A DNA stretch of 64,000 nt from Archegozetes longisetosus. Lineage: Eukaryota > Arthropoda > Arachnida > Sarcoptiformes > Trhypochthoniidae. The stretch is from assembly GCA_018873245.2 (NCBI GenBank), contig JAEMBT020000008.1:868001-932000 (forward strand), read 5' to 3'. This document shows positions 50,655 to 63,889 of the stretch, piece by piece. Every line of letters begins with the position of its first letter. Position 1 is the stretch's first letter. Under the pieces are notes generated by a model. It saw nothing but the letters and a program-made list of their open reading frames with translations. It was not told the origin of the DNA and did no database searches. A program made the position numbers and the translations under genes.

Positions 50655-52831
50655 TTAATAGTGTGAGTCACGAGCTTTTTGTTTTTCTTGCTGCTTATCT
50701 TAAGATCTATTTTGTTGTTTTGTATGCTAAGTTTGTATTACAAACTATATACTATTTTATATCACCTAATCTCAAATTCAAACGTTAATTGAGGTGAAAA
50801 AACAAAAGAAAATATTCTTTATATAACTTGCCACCGCAACCAATATTCAAATGGGTGTTTCGCTTCTTATTATGTAATTACCAGAGGCTTTCACACTATT
50901 ATTCATTTTACATATCAGTTATGAAAGCGAATCGAGTCTTTGGGCATACTTTGAATGAGAATGAAATCTCGAATGAATTATTACTTTGCTCAAAGTAGTT
51001 TTTCATTCATAATCAATATTAAATATCATGTTTTTTGTAACTCTTCAATATTTAATGTTTGATTATTTCAATCAAATTTGATTTTTAAATAGTTTATATA
51101 ATTGAATGAAATGAAAGAACTAATAAACTCTTTTCAATAAAGCTTATTCAAATTGTCATTCAATTAGTGAGTTAGAGCCAATTTCAGTCTAAAATGATCT
51201 GAAAAGGACTATTTTGTTGCGACTGAAGATCTTATAGAATACCATTAGAACTAAGGTGTGTGTCGTTATTAGCTGTTTCTAATTATTAATGCAATACATA
51301 ATCTTCTCATCATTATATTTCTAGTGCGATAATTCTATCGCGTCTCTCACTATCTCATACTCTCTCACGTCTCTCTCCACACCTCCTCTTTTCTCAAATT
51401 TAAGCTGTTATAAGGCTTGAGTTTTTAAAGCTATAAAATAAACCTGTATTTTGATAGTGTGTTGGGTCGGGTGTCCGATTCGAATGGGATTTAACATTGA
51501 AAGCATGGCTCAAAATTTGACTCCTAGTTGCGCTCAAATAAAACATTTTTACTGTCACAAGTGTTTAAAGCTCACATGTATGTTTCATTCTCAACTATTA
51601 TTTCATTTTGATTCAAGTAATAACGTTATTTAATTATTATAAATTATTAGTAATTATTGTAAATGAGAGACAAATAAAGTTATTTTTTCCAAATAAGTTT
51701 TCTCCCATTACTTTGACTGTAATTTTTAAGCTTATCTGATGTTTGGTCCAAACTATTAGAGTTTTGGTTTGCAAAAAAATAGCTGACTAGTATGATTAAA
51801 GTAAATTTTGATTAATCGAAGGACTTGGTTGTCTCATGAATCAAAATTAGAACTTGAGACGCAATTCGGACCCTATGTTAAACTTAATACTGTTGCGGAA
51901 AATTGCGGTTTTGAAAGCTTTACGCAGGTCTAGTTTCTTCTGTTATACCAAAACTTGTTGGCCACTACTTGACTACTTTTTCTTGAACTAATAGTAGTGG
52001 TGAAATTTAATCGTTACCAGAGAAGAAGAGCGAGCATATGGTCAGAGTGGCGGTATATAATATTAGTTTGAGTGCACTCCTCCTGCGAGTCCCCATCTCT
52101 TTACCTATAATTATGATTGTGTTTTGAGCCTTGAGTTTTGGCGTTCCTCCTACTAGACTGAGTCTACACCACTTTTCAGTGGATCAGGACCTGAAACTAT
52201 CGTTTAGCTGTAATAAGTTATTTGATGCCTAGAAAAAAAAACTAAAGTAACATTTCGTCATATGTCGAGTTTCTAATGAGAAGGCAGTTGTTATTTCAAT
52301 ACTTATTATTATGATTATTATTGACTTGATTTCAGTTTTGAAATGAGAGAAAGAAAGCGTCAGAGAAAATAAGAGATGCGCAAAATCACTCTTTCAATGA
52401 TGTGTTATTCTATGCAGTGATGGATATTATAGTCTACTATCAGGAAGTCGTCGGTATAATACTATGTTAGATGCGATCCGCGCACCACAAACTCCTTATT
52501 CTGATCAAACTGAACGAGAACTAACTTTTTGGTTCAGAGTTTTAATGCCTGTGTAGACCAACGTGTAATGTGATATTGCTTGATACTTCATCGGTTCGCT
52601 TTACATCCAATCTTGTGCTCCAACTACTCAGCAGTGAATCCATATCCGAATCATATTTTGCAAGTTTTCACTTAATAAGTTATACAACATATTAGTTGCG
52701 AGTCCTTTATTAGATCATTTTTCGGTAATAGTCATGCAGATGATGATCAGTCAAATAGAAAAGTGAACGCACAGGCGCTTGACTTTGCCTTTACGTCAGT
52801 CTCGTTTATCAGGATTTTTAATGTTCAGAAT
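50655..52831. other. Intergenic and SOBP 5' region
   Basis: About 2.2 kb with no supported coding frame. A pyrimidine-rich TCTC tract runs at about 51,340-51,400. The reading frame of SOBP exon 1 is open upstream to 52,763 and an AG at 52,772 could be an acceptor, so 5' UTR exons may lie here. Confidence 0.4.
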
Positions 52832-55800
52832 ATGAATGGTGTTCTGCCTAAGGAGTTGATACGATTCTGTCAAACTAACACTAAAAAGCGTTTCAAGCAT
52901 TCTAAGCTTAAAGATAGGTCTGATTGTGTGAAACAGGAGTCAACTGACGACTTTAAGGTATGATTTCATTTGTCTAATTACACGATGCAGTCACTTATTT
53001 GATTTTCAGTGTGAGTCACTTACTTTTTGAAAAGTTAGTAAAGCATTTTCAATCCGATCGATTGTTTTCAATGCTTTTAACTTTAGTTTTCTTCTGTGAT
53101 ATAATTCATAAATTATATCCGTTAAACTGATATTAGTTATTAAAAGCATAATTTATATTATCAGTTGTATCAATAATATTTATGAAATATAATCTTTCTG
53201 AGCTTAACTTTGTTTTTATCATCAAATTTTGGTTATATTTTTCAAACTTTTAAGCAAACTTACTATTAACATATTTTTGCAAAACTATACTTCTGTTTAT
53301 TAGTCGTTTGAGATATTGAATTACAAGTACGAGCAATTTTTTATTATCTATTCCAGTATTTTTTTTCCTAATTTAAAGGTTAGGGTGGAGTAAATGCAAA
53401 TCTATTACTTTTCGATCAATATTTGATACTATTAGTAAAAAATTGTTTGATTCAACAAAGATTAGAAACTAGAGAAAAGCCAACAAATACTTTATCTGTG
53501 AGTGCAGGAATAGATGAGAATTTCATTAAAATGGAAACTATTTGAGTGTTATATCAATTTTGGTCTGAAGCTGTCTTTTACAGCACTTTCCTACGCAATA
53601 TTTGTGCCGAATCCACAGTTTTGAGGATTATCTTTGTTTATAAGTCTCTAATGACACTGATTCCGTAAACTATTTATTAATTGGCATTCTGACAATTCAG
53701 TTGAAAAATAAAAGATGACACTTAAGAACTGCTTCTCTGATTACAATCTAAACCTCAATTATGAATAGATTGAAATGTGGATTGACTCGCTGTAAGTCTC
53801 GTTGTATTCCGTCTGTTCAATGTTATTGTTTGTATTTGCAAAAGTGGTCGAAACTGAATTTGGTAACTGAGAATCATGAATAAAGTCGGATTCAGTGTTT
53901 TGATAAATGTTGATCGACTGACTTAATTTACTGAACAAAAATAACATTAAGGTTAATATTTGTTTTTCTGCTCATCACTTAAGGGCACTCCTGATGGGAG
54001 AATATCTTTTCAAATGGTTAGAGTAAATAATATTAAAATAGGAGTAGAACTGAATCAGTGCAGTTGTGGATGACTATTATTAATCTTTTAAATTGAAATG
54101 ATTTGTATGATCGGTTTGAGCCTTTGGCTATATTAGTTGCAAAATAAAATGATGGACGAGAGGGAAAGATAGTAGAAGATGAGAGGCGCTCAGAACAAAA
54201 CTGTAGTTGGATTGAGTGTTGAGCTACTAAAATATTTAGTTACATATATATTCGTGTTTATTTGAAAGCCTTCTGAAATATGATCAGATTGTATGTAAAG
54301 GCAGAGCAGAGTATCGGTCAAAACCTAACATAACTTTTACTTTTTAGGAGTTTGCGATTGTGTATTTGAGTCTGTAGTTGAGTCCCAGTTTCCAATATCA
54401 CTGGTGCCAACTAATGAGACATGAGGATATAAGATCCGCAAATATAGAGTTACACAGTTTTGGCTGGAAACAAAATATGGAATGATATGTGTCTCTCTTA
54501 TGCAATGAGAGACACAGCTGGGAATAGAAACCATATATTAAGAAATGTATATTTGCTTTTGTTGGATCAAAAGGCTTTAAGTTACCTCCGAAGAGTTGCA
54601 GTATTTTTATTAATGAATTTTGTTTCTCTTAGCATCTCTTTTGATAAATTTGTTGAGCATTTCATTTTGATGGCATTGTTTCCATAAATTCGAGTCATAT
54701 GAATACTATTTGTGACATAAGATCGTGGGATATACAAGTACTCGAGTTTTCTATTTCATAAATTGGCTAAAATGCATACACAGCTATCAAATTCTCTTTT
54801 ATCCTCGGCAGATATCTACGTACTAATATGAAAGCATTTTGTCATTTAGTTTCATTTGGCACAAGTCATTCGATACGATTCATTTTTATAATCAGAGCAA
54901 TAGCTGAAGAGTTGTGTTGAGATGTGCTGATCTGCGTATTTAGAAACACAAAACTATATATAGAGGGATCGCTTCAACTCGAAAAAGTTTAGAATTTCTT
55001 TGAGATTGGCGTCAAAAGCTGCGTTTGTGTACATCTGTCCATTAAAACGTAATGCAAAACTAGAGTAACTTAAGATCATAGGATCGTATGTCTTCAGTGG
55101 TTTTTGGTTTTATACCATTGCCATATTGGGATTTTTAGATGTTTGGCAAAAGTGTGATACCCGATATCTATGGTGCATATAATATGGCTTCTATCAAATT
55201 AAAGTGGACAGCTTTCCTTATCATTAATTGAACATTTCTGAGCTGAAGAAACTCGATACTGAATCCAATATGAAAATATTCATTCTACTTGTTTATAATA
55301 TGCCATTTTAGCTCCAAATTGCTTAATTCCTAAACTTTGCATAACTTATTGTAATTAGTCTTTATAGACCATTATTTGGCCAGGCTTGGGTCTGATCAAG
55401 TTGATTTTAGAAATTATTTATTACTAGAATTATCATTTATATGACTGCAAATATGATTGGATCGTTAAGTTTGTAAGAGACTAATCACTATTATTACAAT
55501 ATGTTCCATGAAGTTCTGTTCACTGTAGCCTTTCATTGACTTTCATTGAAAGTCTCGCATACATTAAGCTTATAGTCCAAGTATTAGGCTTTTGAGAAAA
55601 AGTCAAATGAAAATATAATAGAATAAAAGTTGAATTGAGCCTTATTTTTGTATGCATTAAGCATTAAATAAAAAAGTAGTTTCTTTCGTGTATTGTATGG
55701 TTCGAATAATAGATGTGTGTCTGTATGTGTTAGCCCTAAACTAGTGTTCAAAAGCATACACACTGAAAGACAGTCTCATTGAGAGGCGGGTCTCCTTTTA

Positions 55801-58800
55801 TTCTGGCAAGAACTCAAATACATGGCATCAAATTCCTCCTCCCCTTCATCTGTTCGTGTTTTTCTTCAGTTTCTAATGCCATCTGAACTGAATATGATAG
55901 TGGAATAAAGTGTAAGTTTGCGTTTTTTTCTAATTCTTTAGAGAAATAAACGTTTTTTGTTTAGGTTTTATTTTTGAGTTGTAGTTTGGGTGCAATATTC
56001 ATATTCACGATATTTATACATTAAAGCACAAGATGGTATGTAAGAAAGCATAATACTGTCTAAAAAAAGCTTGAACAGCATTAAGTAAGCATTACTCTAA
56101 TTTTCTCTCTATTTTTTCTTCACACATCAAAGTTCTCCCAAGTCTTACCAGTTTTATTAGAATAGAAAACTTCTTTTGTATGAAACCATCAGCTTATTAT
56201 TGATGTATAAATAAAGAGTACATCACATCGCGTATAATGTCTTGTGGCATGGATTGCCTAAGCTATTCAGTTCGCGGGTCATAAGCTTCAGAGCATTTAT
56301 TATATTTGGTATTGAGTTGTTCGCGGACCACATGCCATCGTAAGCTAAAGTGGAGATGAAGCGCTCCCAAACTAGGTTTTGCGGATCAAAAGTAGATCTC
56401 GATTCTTTTTTCTTAATCTCCGAGTAGAATTCGTATGATCCACAGTAGAATTTTTATCTTTGATCGGTACGACCCATTGTCTAATTATAAAAAAATTTGC
56501 TACACAAATCAGTGTCCGATATCTAATGTGATTTGACTGAAAATATTACTATTGTAATAGTGATCCGCGTGCTGAGAAAGCGAGGAAAACACTAATGTAG
56601 AAAACATGCTATATGTTTAGGTCAATAATTTGTTTTATGGGCCGCAAATTGGACAAGAATGAAGCGAACGGCACATTGATTCGTTGATGATGTGTTTTAG
56701 CACTTTTTATGATGAATGACCGCAGCACACGCTCTTTGGGCGCCATAACCTCCGCTCTCCCCTCATAACTCCTCTACAAAAGAACAACTTATATAATGTA
56801 TTGAATTGTGGCACTATTATGAGTTACTCCTTCCCTCAATTATGTTTAATAAGCGAATACACTGTAAAGTACGAATTCAACTTTAAGAGTCAACAATTCA
56901 ATTTATTCAACATTTTAAGCACTTTTATACGAAAAGGTGCCGTTATTTTGCACTTATATTAACAATAGTTCGGTTGACAACTCTAATTAAGTTTATTGGC
57001 AAAGTAATGAAAACTTGATTCATATCTGATTTAGATGCAACACAAATTGTTTATGAACCGTCTATCCCAAATAAGCATTGAATTGCTTTGAAAATAAGAA
57101 AAGCTATTGACTGATTGAGGTTTGAATAGAGTGAAAATCTGAAAATAAATGTATATTAGATGAATGCGCTCTCACTATAAGATAAGGGGAGTTTCGCTCA
57201 TTCCATGTATGAATTGTGCAAATCATTTGTTATGATTACTGTAAATGCGTGAAGGATTTTGATCAATGACACTAATGGATTAGGAAAAATACTTTTCTAT
57301 TTCTTTTTTGTACACACTATGTTGCATTGCAAACTCTTATTTGCAGAACTCCTTCCATCCTCTTGTTGTTGATGAACATGTATTTTCCGTTTTATACAAT
57401 TTACAGCGAGTAATAACTTAAGAAAAACAGATTAACAATATTTCAAAAATACTCTAACGATATATTTCTTTAAAGAAAAGTTCAATTTATTCCATATATT
57501 GAGCCGCGAAACAACTTTTCTTACAATTAATTGTGTCATAAGTGCAGAACTGCGTTCAACTATTAATACTTTGACGCAGTTTTCTATTTCTTATATTAAT
57601 GTATTTTCGATGACATGTTTTATGAGCCTGAGATTTATGAATAAATAATTCAATATTGATTAGGATTACGCCGAAACAACTATGAATGAATTGCTCGGTT
57701 GGTATGGATATGAAAAACTCGACACTCGCGATACACAGGGTCTTAACTTACAACATTTCACATCCAATACTGATCCGCAATCATCGATCACCACGTCTTC
57801 TTCATCAACAGCACATCCAAGTCGTGGTTCCTCGACTTCGAGCAAATCAAAAGAAGTAACAATAAATACTGACGAAAGTCATTCCGCATTATCGCCTACT
57901 AGTGGATCAGACGGTGGAGGAGTTGGTGGTGATAGCAGTGGTGTTTGTCGTTTTGGCTCATCTCCGCTAAGAACAGAAACCAATACTGAAAATGGGAACG
58001 AAAACAAAGATTCGGGAGAGGGTGAGAGCAATTGTTGGAAACACGCAAACAATAGACACAAATAATGCGTGCATTTAAGGGTGTGGAACATAAGCATTAC
58101 ATATAGTGTTTAAGGCAAAGAAGAGTGCATAAGAATAATCGTCAAGTTATAGGCGCATCATTTCCTTGTATTGTCAAAAGAAAAAAAAGTTTTCTCCGAG
58201 CGCTAAAAGAGGCGTTTCTGATTCTTAGGGCTCGTTTGATCACGAATTTTCAGAGTAGTATCCCTTGAATTATATTTCGCTCGCCTTTTTCTTGCATCAC
58301 TTTTCAGACATAAACCTCCGCCTGTTATAAATCGTCGCCCAAAATCTTGTGATGGGTGGAGAGATTTGCAGCGATGGAGCGCTACTTTATAATTACCTTA
58401 ATTATTGAGTGGCGTTCATCGCAACTCATTGGAATCGGTTTGAATTACAAGTTTGAAACTTGAATCTAGGGCTCAATAACCAAATTCTAGGAGATTTTGA
58501 TAATAAGTCAGGATGTGATACTAAACCTCACATTTTCTCAAACTTACTATTCAACAAAGTTTCAAAAACCAATTGATAAATGAATAGTATTCTAACGAAA
58601 GCATGAATTTGAGAGGCTGTGCAAATTTTAGATCTTTTCTGAATAATAAGCTTCAGAAAATTAAATGCTCGCTTACTATCAGAATCTGCTAGAATTTGAT
58701 TATTGAGCCCTTGATTTAACCTTCTAACTTGTAATTAAATTTGCACAACCTCCCAAATTCACGCTTTCGTTAGAATACTATTCATTTATCTATTGGTTTT

Positions 58801-61800
58801 CCACAAAATATTATTCAAGAAGTATAACTTTTATCTATGTTTAGCTCTCTAAATTGAAAAATGCTTGTTGCATTATTTCAATATTAGATGAAAGCTCTTC
58901 AATACTTACCAAACATTTTCCGAGAAAGAATAATGTTTTAATTTTAACTTTTATGATAGTTCATTACAAATATTCAAACTGTTCATATCGAAACTGTTCT
59001 ATATTTTGAAAGATATACTTTTTGTTTGTTTAGAATATGAAAACATTAATGCATTATTAAAATATTCTACTGGCATAAAATTTCTACACCATTTGAGCCC
59101 ACATGAAGTGTTAGACTGATTTCTAATTACTTTCAATTTGAACTCATTAGAGAGAGCTTTCATTTTTATACAACTGTAAGATCTTATTCATGATTTCAAT
59201 GTAAATTATGTTTCATATACTTATCAAATTTTTATGAATGTAATTCTAGTTCAGAGTTAGGAGTATTCCAAAAAACAATTCACACGCCTTCAAATTCAGG
59301 TATTATTTGCTGAAAGCCTATGAATAAATAGCTTTTATTTGGCTCTACGATTCTTTAATGATACCTACATTTTCAGAGTTGAGTCATTCATAGTTATGAT
59401 TGAATTCGATATAACACGAGATTCTTTTGTCTTAATAACTTATCGTGACTTTCAATCTGTAGCTTCATCTAAATGGTAGACTATTTACATGAAATCCACA
59501 TGATTGCGAAATCTCTAACACAAACTTTTTGTACTGCTTTACACGCTAATTATATCGGATCCAAAACTTGTAGAATCTTTAATCAACTTTCGATTTGACT
59601 GATTTTTGAGACCTTAATGAGGTTATTGCCAATTTTTTGTCAAGCCATTGATAGCAAAAAGTAAAGCATATGAAGAAATGTTCATTTAATCTTCTGATAG
59701 TCTCAATTCGTTTTAAAGATAGACAGTTGTGATAGTTTTGGTGCGACTCATGCTAATCAAACAATCATAAGAGCTTACGAGAGGACACAAAAAGCCTAAA
59801 AGGTGTCGACTTTATATTTTTTGACGGGCGTTTTAAGAGAAATATAATTCGCCCCACAATTATCGTAGTTCTCATTTTCCTTTCACATGATAAGGTTCAT
59901 TCAATTTTAAATTCTCTGATAGTTCACATGAAAAATTCACGTAATCTTTTGTAGTATTTTCAGCTTTTATTTGTTTCTTAAAACTAATAGTCTTAAAGAT
60001 CCACTAAATTGTGGTTTTTGCGTATTTTTCAAACTAATAGTTTTTTACACTTTTGCGCTTTATGGGTAAAAAATTATTTATAACTTCAAACATCTTTTGC
60101 CGAAACGTATTTCCTGATGTAAAAAATGCGTTAACATATTATTTATGTTTGCAGATAACCAGAATATTCCTCCGGGTTGTATAGTTTGCGCCTGGTGTGC
60201 GAAAGTTGGCATGAAATTATTTACTTTACGCACAGCTAATGGTTGTAAAGCTTTTTGTAGGTATGAAAATTATGACATCAAGTATCTTATTAGAATTAAA
60301 CTTGATAAGATGCAAGAAAACTATTCGCTTTTCTTAACTATTACAGCGAATTGTGTTTTACTCAATGCAGACGCGCGTCTTTTAAGAAAAATAAGATCTG
60401 CGACTGGTGTAAGCATGTCAGGCAAGTCTTTTTCATTGATTAATTCGCTCAAAAACTTGAATAATAACAGTTTTTTGATAATTTAGACATACAGTTAATT
60501 ACGTGGACTTTCAAGACGGAGAACAACAGTTGCAGTTTTGTAGCAATAAATGTCTTAATCAATATAAAATGAACATCTTCTGCAGTGAAACGAAGGCACA
60601 TCTCCACTTGAATCCAAGTTCGAAGGAGTCATCAAACGTGACCACTTCTAAAGGAACGAATTTAATTACACCTGATTTGTGGCTCAAAGACTTTAAGAAT
60701 GGAGAAAATGAGAGCTCGTCTCTTAATAGCTATAAGGATAGTTCTGATGAGAATTCTGATGTTGACTTTGAAGATTTAGAGACAATAGTTCCCCATTCGC
60801 TCAAAAGGAAGTTTTTCGAATTTTCTAAAGAACAAAATGATAAAAACACAGTTAAAGAATCAACAGTCATCAAAGATAACTCAAAGGAAAAGACGATTAA
60901 AGAATCAAAGCGGCAGAAACACTCAAGTAGTAAATCATCGCATAACAGCCGACACTCAAGTACTAAACACTCAAATTCTACAAATTCTGGTCAAACTGAT
61001 TGGTCTTCACGCGAAACTAAAGAAAAGACACCAAATTTTCACTCACCTCCCTATAGAGCGAACGCACGACACTCACCAACTCCTCCATCTGTTTCATCAA
61101 TAAGAGGCTCATTAGTGGCGCCAAACCATAACATTCCACTGCTGAACAGCACATCTCCTGTTTCTTCAGGATTAAGATCTGGTGCACCACTCAATGGTTT
61201 GGCGCCGAATGGTCCGCAATCTGGACAACTATTTCCTCGATTGCCAAGCAGTATAGGCAGAGCCGACCATCACATTCGACCTACACTGTTGCCTTCCTCA
61301 GCATTTCCAAGAGCTCCTCCAATGCATAATTTCTTAGGACCGGCACATATGGAAATGCTGATGAGGATGCAATCAGGTTTGGCTGGATTACGTCATCCAC
61401 TGCCGTATCCTTCACACGCACCCACTGGTCATCCATTTGCAGGTTTGCCACAGAATAACATACACGTGAATGGATCGCATCAAACGAGTGGGCCTTCAAT
61501 AATACCTCCTTCGCTACCATCTGGTGCAATGCCTACACAATTGTTCCTGAGTTCTTCGTTACTTCCTCCGATGACTGTTATGGTTCCGTATCCGATACCT
61601 GTTCCACTACCGATACCGATACCAATACCTCTCGTGTTTCCTGTTTCTAAGAATTGTGTGCCCGAAACTAACCGCGAAACTAATGATAAAATAATTGTGA
61701 ATAATAGTAATAGTAAGAATGATGTGACTACTACTTCAAAAAGTAATGGTAGCGTTCTGACCAGTATGACTAATACGTGTTCCAGTAGTGGAACTGCCAG

Positions 61801-62077
61801 TAAAGTCGAATCTGTTATTACTAAACTTGTTGAACGAAAGATAAAAGCAGCCAATAACACGATAATTCATCAAAATGTTGGTCATATTGTTTATGATAAT
61901 TCAAATAATGACAGTTTAGATTTGAGCCGTAAAAATGATGAGAACAGTAACGATAAGGAGTCAGTGAGTGATAACAGTCTGGAATCATATCCTCAAAATT
62001 TAGTGGTTTCTCCTAATAAACGATGCGCTCGACTTTCCATTACTCCTCCGGTTAATAGTGGATATCGTGTACAATGA
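52832..62077 (+). CDS. SOBP: Sine oculis-binding protein (SOBP) homologue
   Basis: A 751-residue nuclear protein. Exons: 52832-52957, 57664-58021, 60155-60260, 60347-60421 and 60487-62077; phases all agree. SOBP binds SIX/Sine oculis factors and acts in eye, ear and brain development. The exon 1-2 join VKQESTDDFK/DYAETTMNELLGWYGY matches the SOBP N-terminal block. Two FCS-type zinc fingers follow: CIVCAWCAKVG...KAFCSELCFTQC, and [20 protein letters not shown]...LQFCSNKCLNQYKM. The rest is disordered: Ser/His-rich, then Pro-rich with a PIPVPLPIPIPIP run as in vertebrate SOBP, a SUMO-interacting-like motif (DSLDLSRKN), and a short conserved end (NKRCARLSITPP). The intron after CKHVR starts with GC (CAG/GCAAGT), needed to keep CKHVRHT intact. 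Introns 1 and 2 (4.7 and 2.1 kb) are the longest here, which suits a developmental regulator with intronic enhancers (inference). A poly(A) signal lies at 62247-62252. Confidence 0.92.
52958..57663 (+). other. SOBP intron 1
   Basis: 4.7 kb intron. It holds no gene I can support. Short frames at 53759-53947 (minus) and 54460-54687 (plus) lack recognisable similarity. It is the most likely place for regulatory elements of SOBP. Confidence 0.6.
58439..58800. repeat. Two interleaved inverted repeats in SOBP intron 2
   Basis: Segment A (58439-58507) is an imperfect reverse complement of A' (58671-58741), sharing GGGCTCAATAA and AAATTCTAG cores. Segment B (58564-58628) is an imperfect reverse complement of B' (58738-58800), sharing AATGAATAGTATTCTAACG. 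Their order is A-B-A'-B', so the two stems cross instead of nesting. This looks like overlapping copies or rearranged termini of a repeat family, not one simple hairpin. Confidence 0.65.
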
Positions 62078-63479
62078 AATGTCGAATACTTCTCAACCAA
62101 TACATTCAATCTTAATATATTTATTTATTAGAAAATTAACACGAATTAAGTTAGAACATCAGGTGTAATAATAAGTCAATTATTTCTAACTATAGTACTG
62201 AATTCATTTTTAAAGTTTCATTTTAATGTATCGTATGATTCATGTAAATAAACTGATTAATTCGATCGTAAAGTAATCGTTATTTACAGGCTCTAATGCG
62301 ATTGCATTATATCATTACATAAAATCGATTTTGCCTATCATACAATTTTTCATATAAACAGATCATTTCTTTTAAATGATTTTAGTCATTAATAAGATGT
62401 CAAATTTAGACTACAATTCAGCTTAAATTAATAGATAAGATTCAATTGTTGGCTCGATTTTTCAGTTTTCTTACATAAATTAGTTGCCGATCATTGAATG
62501 TCATTTAGAATTGATAATTCAAAAAAGTGATCGCATGTAAAATAAATCTCTAAACTCGTTTGCTATCACAAAAATCAATAGTTAATAAGTGTTCAAATAC
62601 ATTGAATATCTTAGAAATCTAGACTTATTTGCATGCCATGGCCATAAAAATATCCGAATCATCGAATCTTGAGTTAGTAGGAAAACTAACTTTCTGCTTT
62701 CTTATTATTTGCATACTTTTCAAAATATTAAAAAGCATTTATGCATCTATTTTGCCAATGCTTTGAGATTAGGCATGAAATGGAAACCTCAGACGAATGC
62801 GTGGGCTGTCATTACTGTAGTTAGGTATTAACAAATTTAAATTATATGGGCATCATTTAATTGGTTAGAATATCTCGATCTGATATTTAGTTTCATTTTT
62901 GTCTGTTTATGATTAGCAACTGATGGCATTGATCGGGAATATGCCAAACAATTGGCAAAAAAGGGATATTCTGGTCAGTAGAAATGACTAAAAGCTACAA
63001 GAGACAAGATCTGATATTTTTATTCAAATACCGAAAGTGTTCATATGGTCTACCCCTGATTGACCCGAGTTTGATTTGACCCAATGTTATAAAAGAAGAG
63101 TCAAGATCGAAGCTCTTGTCAAATGCTATTACATTACAAATAGAAAAATCATATAAATCGTTAAAACAGAAAAGTATTAAATGATTAGATTTAAAATAAA
63201 AGTAAAACAAGGCTTCAATTCATAATTAAGTCATAAAAATCTATGATTGCAAATGTATTTGATAATCACATGCGTCCGTAGTCAGTGATATTAATTATCA
63301 TTATTTTCGATCTTTTCTTTGAGTGTCATGAGTAAGAACCGGAAATTCGGTGCAAAATTTTTAGTGAAACGGGGGGTGATTCGGTGCTTGAAAACTGAAA
63401 AAACGGTGCAAAAAAGGTGCAGAAAAACTCCGAAGTTTATTGATAATCAATGAAAATTAAGTATAAAAGCAATGCAAAA
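62078..63479. other. SOBP 3' UTR and intergenic
   Basis: AATAAA at 62247-62252 can end the SOBP transcript about 170 bp after its stop. The rest is AT-rich. A minus-strand frame at 62995-63210 was not recognised. Near the right end (63332-63358) begins the downstream part of a hAT relic. Confidence 0.45.
63332..63358. repeat. GAACCGGAAATTCGG motif, partner of 63776-63801
   Basis: This 27-bp stretch resembles 63776-63801 (both have AGAACCGGA and TTCGG followed by AAAAT). Each lies about 90-120 bp downstream of a hAT C-terminal fragment, so it is probably the subterminal region of the same element family. Confidence 0.5.
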
Positions 63480-63700
63480 CTAGTTAAAATGTTCATTATT
63501 ATAATTATATTCAATGATATTCAACATTTCCATGTTACTAACGGTAATGTTTGGACGAATTTCTTGTATTCTTTTGAATCTCGCGAAAGATCTTTCAACA
63601 TTTACTGTGACTAGTGGCGTAAACGCTGATTTAAGTTTGAAATCGAAGCTCTTTTCATTTAAAGTGAAAGATATTAGATCTGTATTATTGCTAATACAAA
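63480..63700 (-). pseudogene. hAT-family transposase, C-terminal dimerisation fragment (copy 1)
   Basis: The minus strand has an open frame ending at TAG (63480-63482) that reads LKSAFTPLVTVNVERSFARF, then KRIQEIRPNITVSNMEML. This is the hAT dimerisation domain, whose hallmark is (V/A)ERSFS..KRI..R...L. Upstream the frame is closed near 63,700, and no BED finger or DDE part is seen, so it is a broken relic unless a distant exon exists. The same kind of sequence recurs directly to the right. Confidence 0.75.
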
Positions 63701-63889
63701 ATTAAAACTAGAGACATTAAAAACTTAAAAATCATATCATATGTTATAGCTAGTGATTAACTTTTTCGGCGTTTAGTGAGAACCGGATTCGGCGGTAAAA
63801 TTCGGCGTAAAAACTAATAATACTTTAAATGAATAAAATTGAGTTTTATTATCAAATCATTGAACAGCAAAACATTAATAATCAATTAA

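Noticed and set aside
53759..53947. 62-codon minus-strand frame inside SOBP intron 1
   Set aside because: No splice support or similarity; length is expected by chance over 4.7 kb.
62995..63210. 71-codon minus-strand frame near the hAT relics
   Set aside because: Tested as a further part of the hAT transposase; no BED finger, DDE or dimerisation motif visible.
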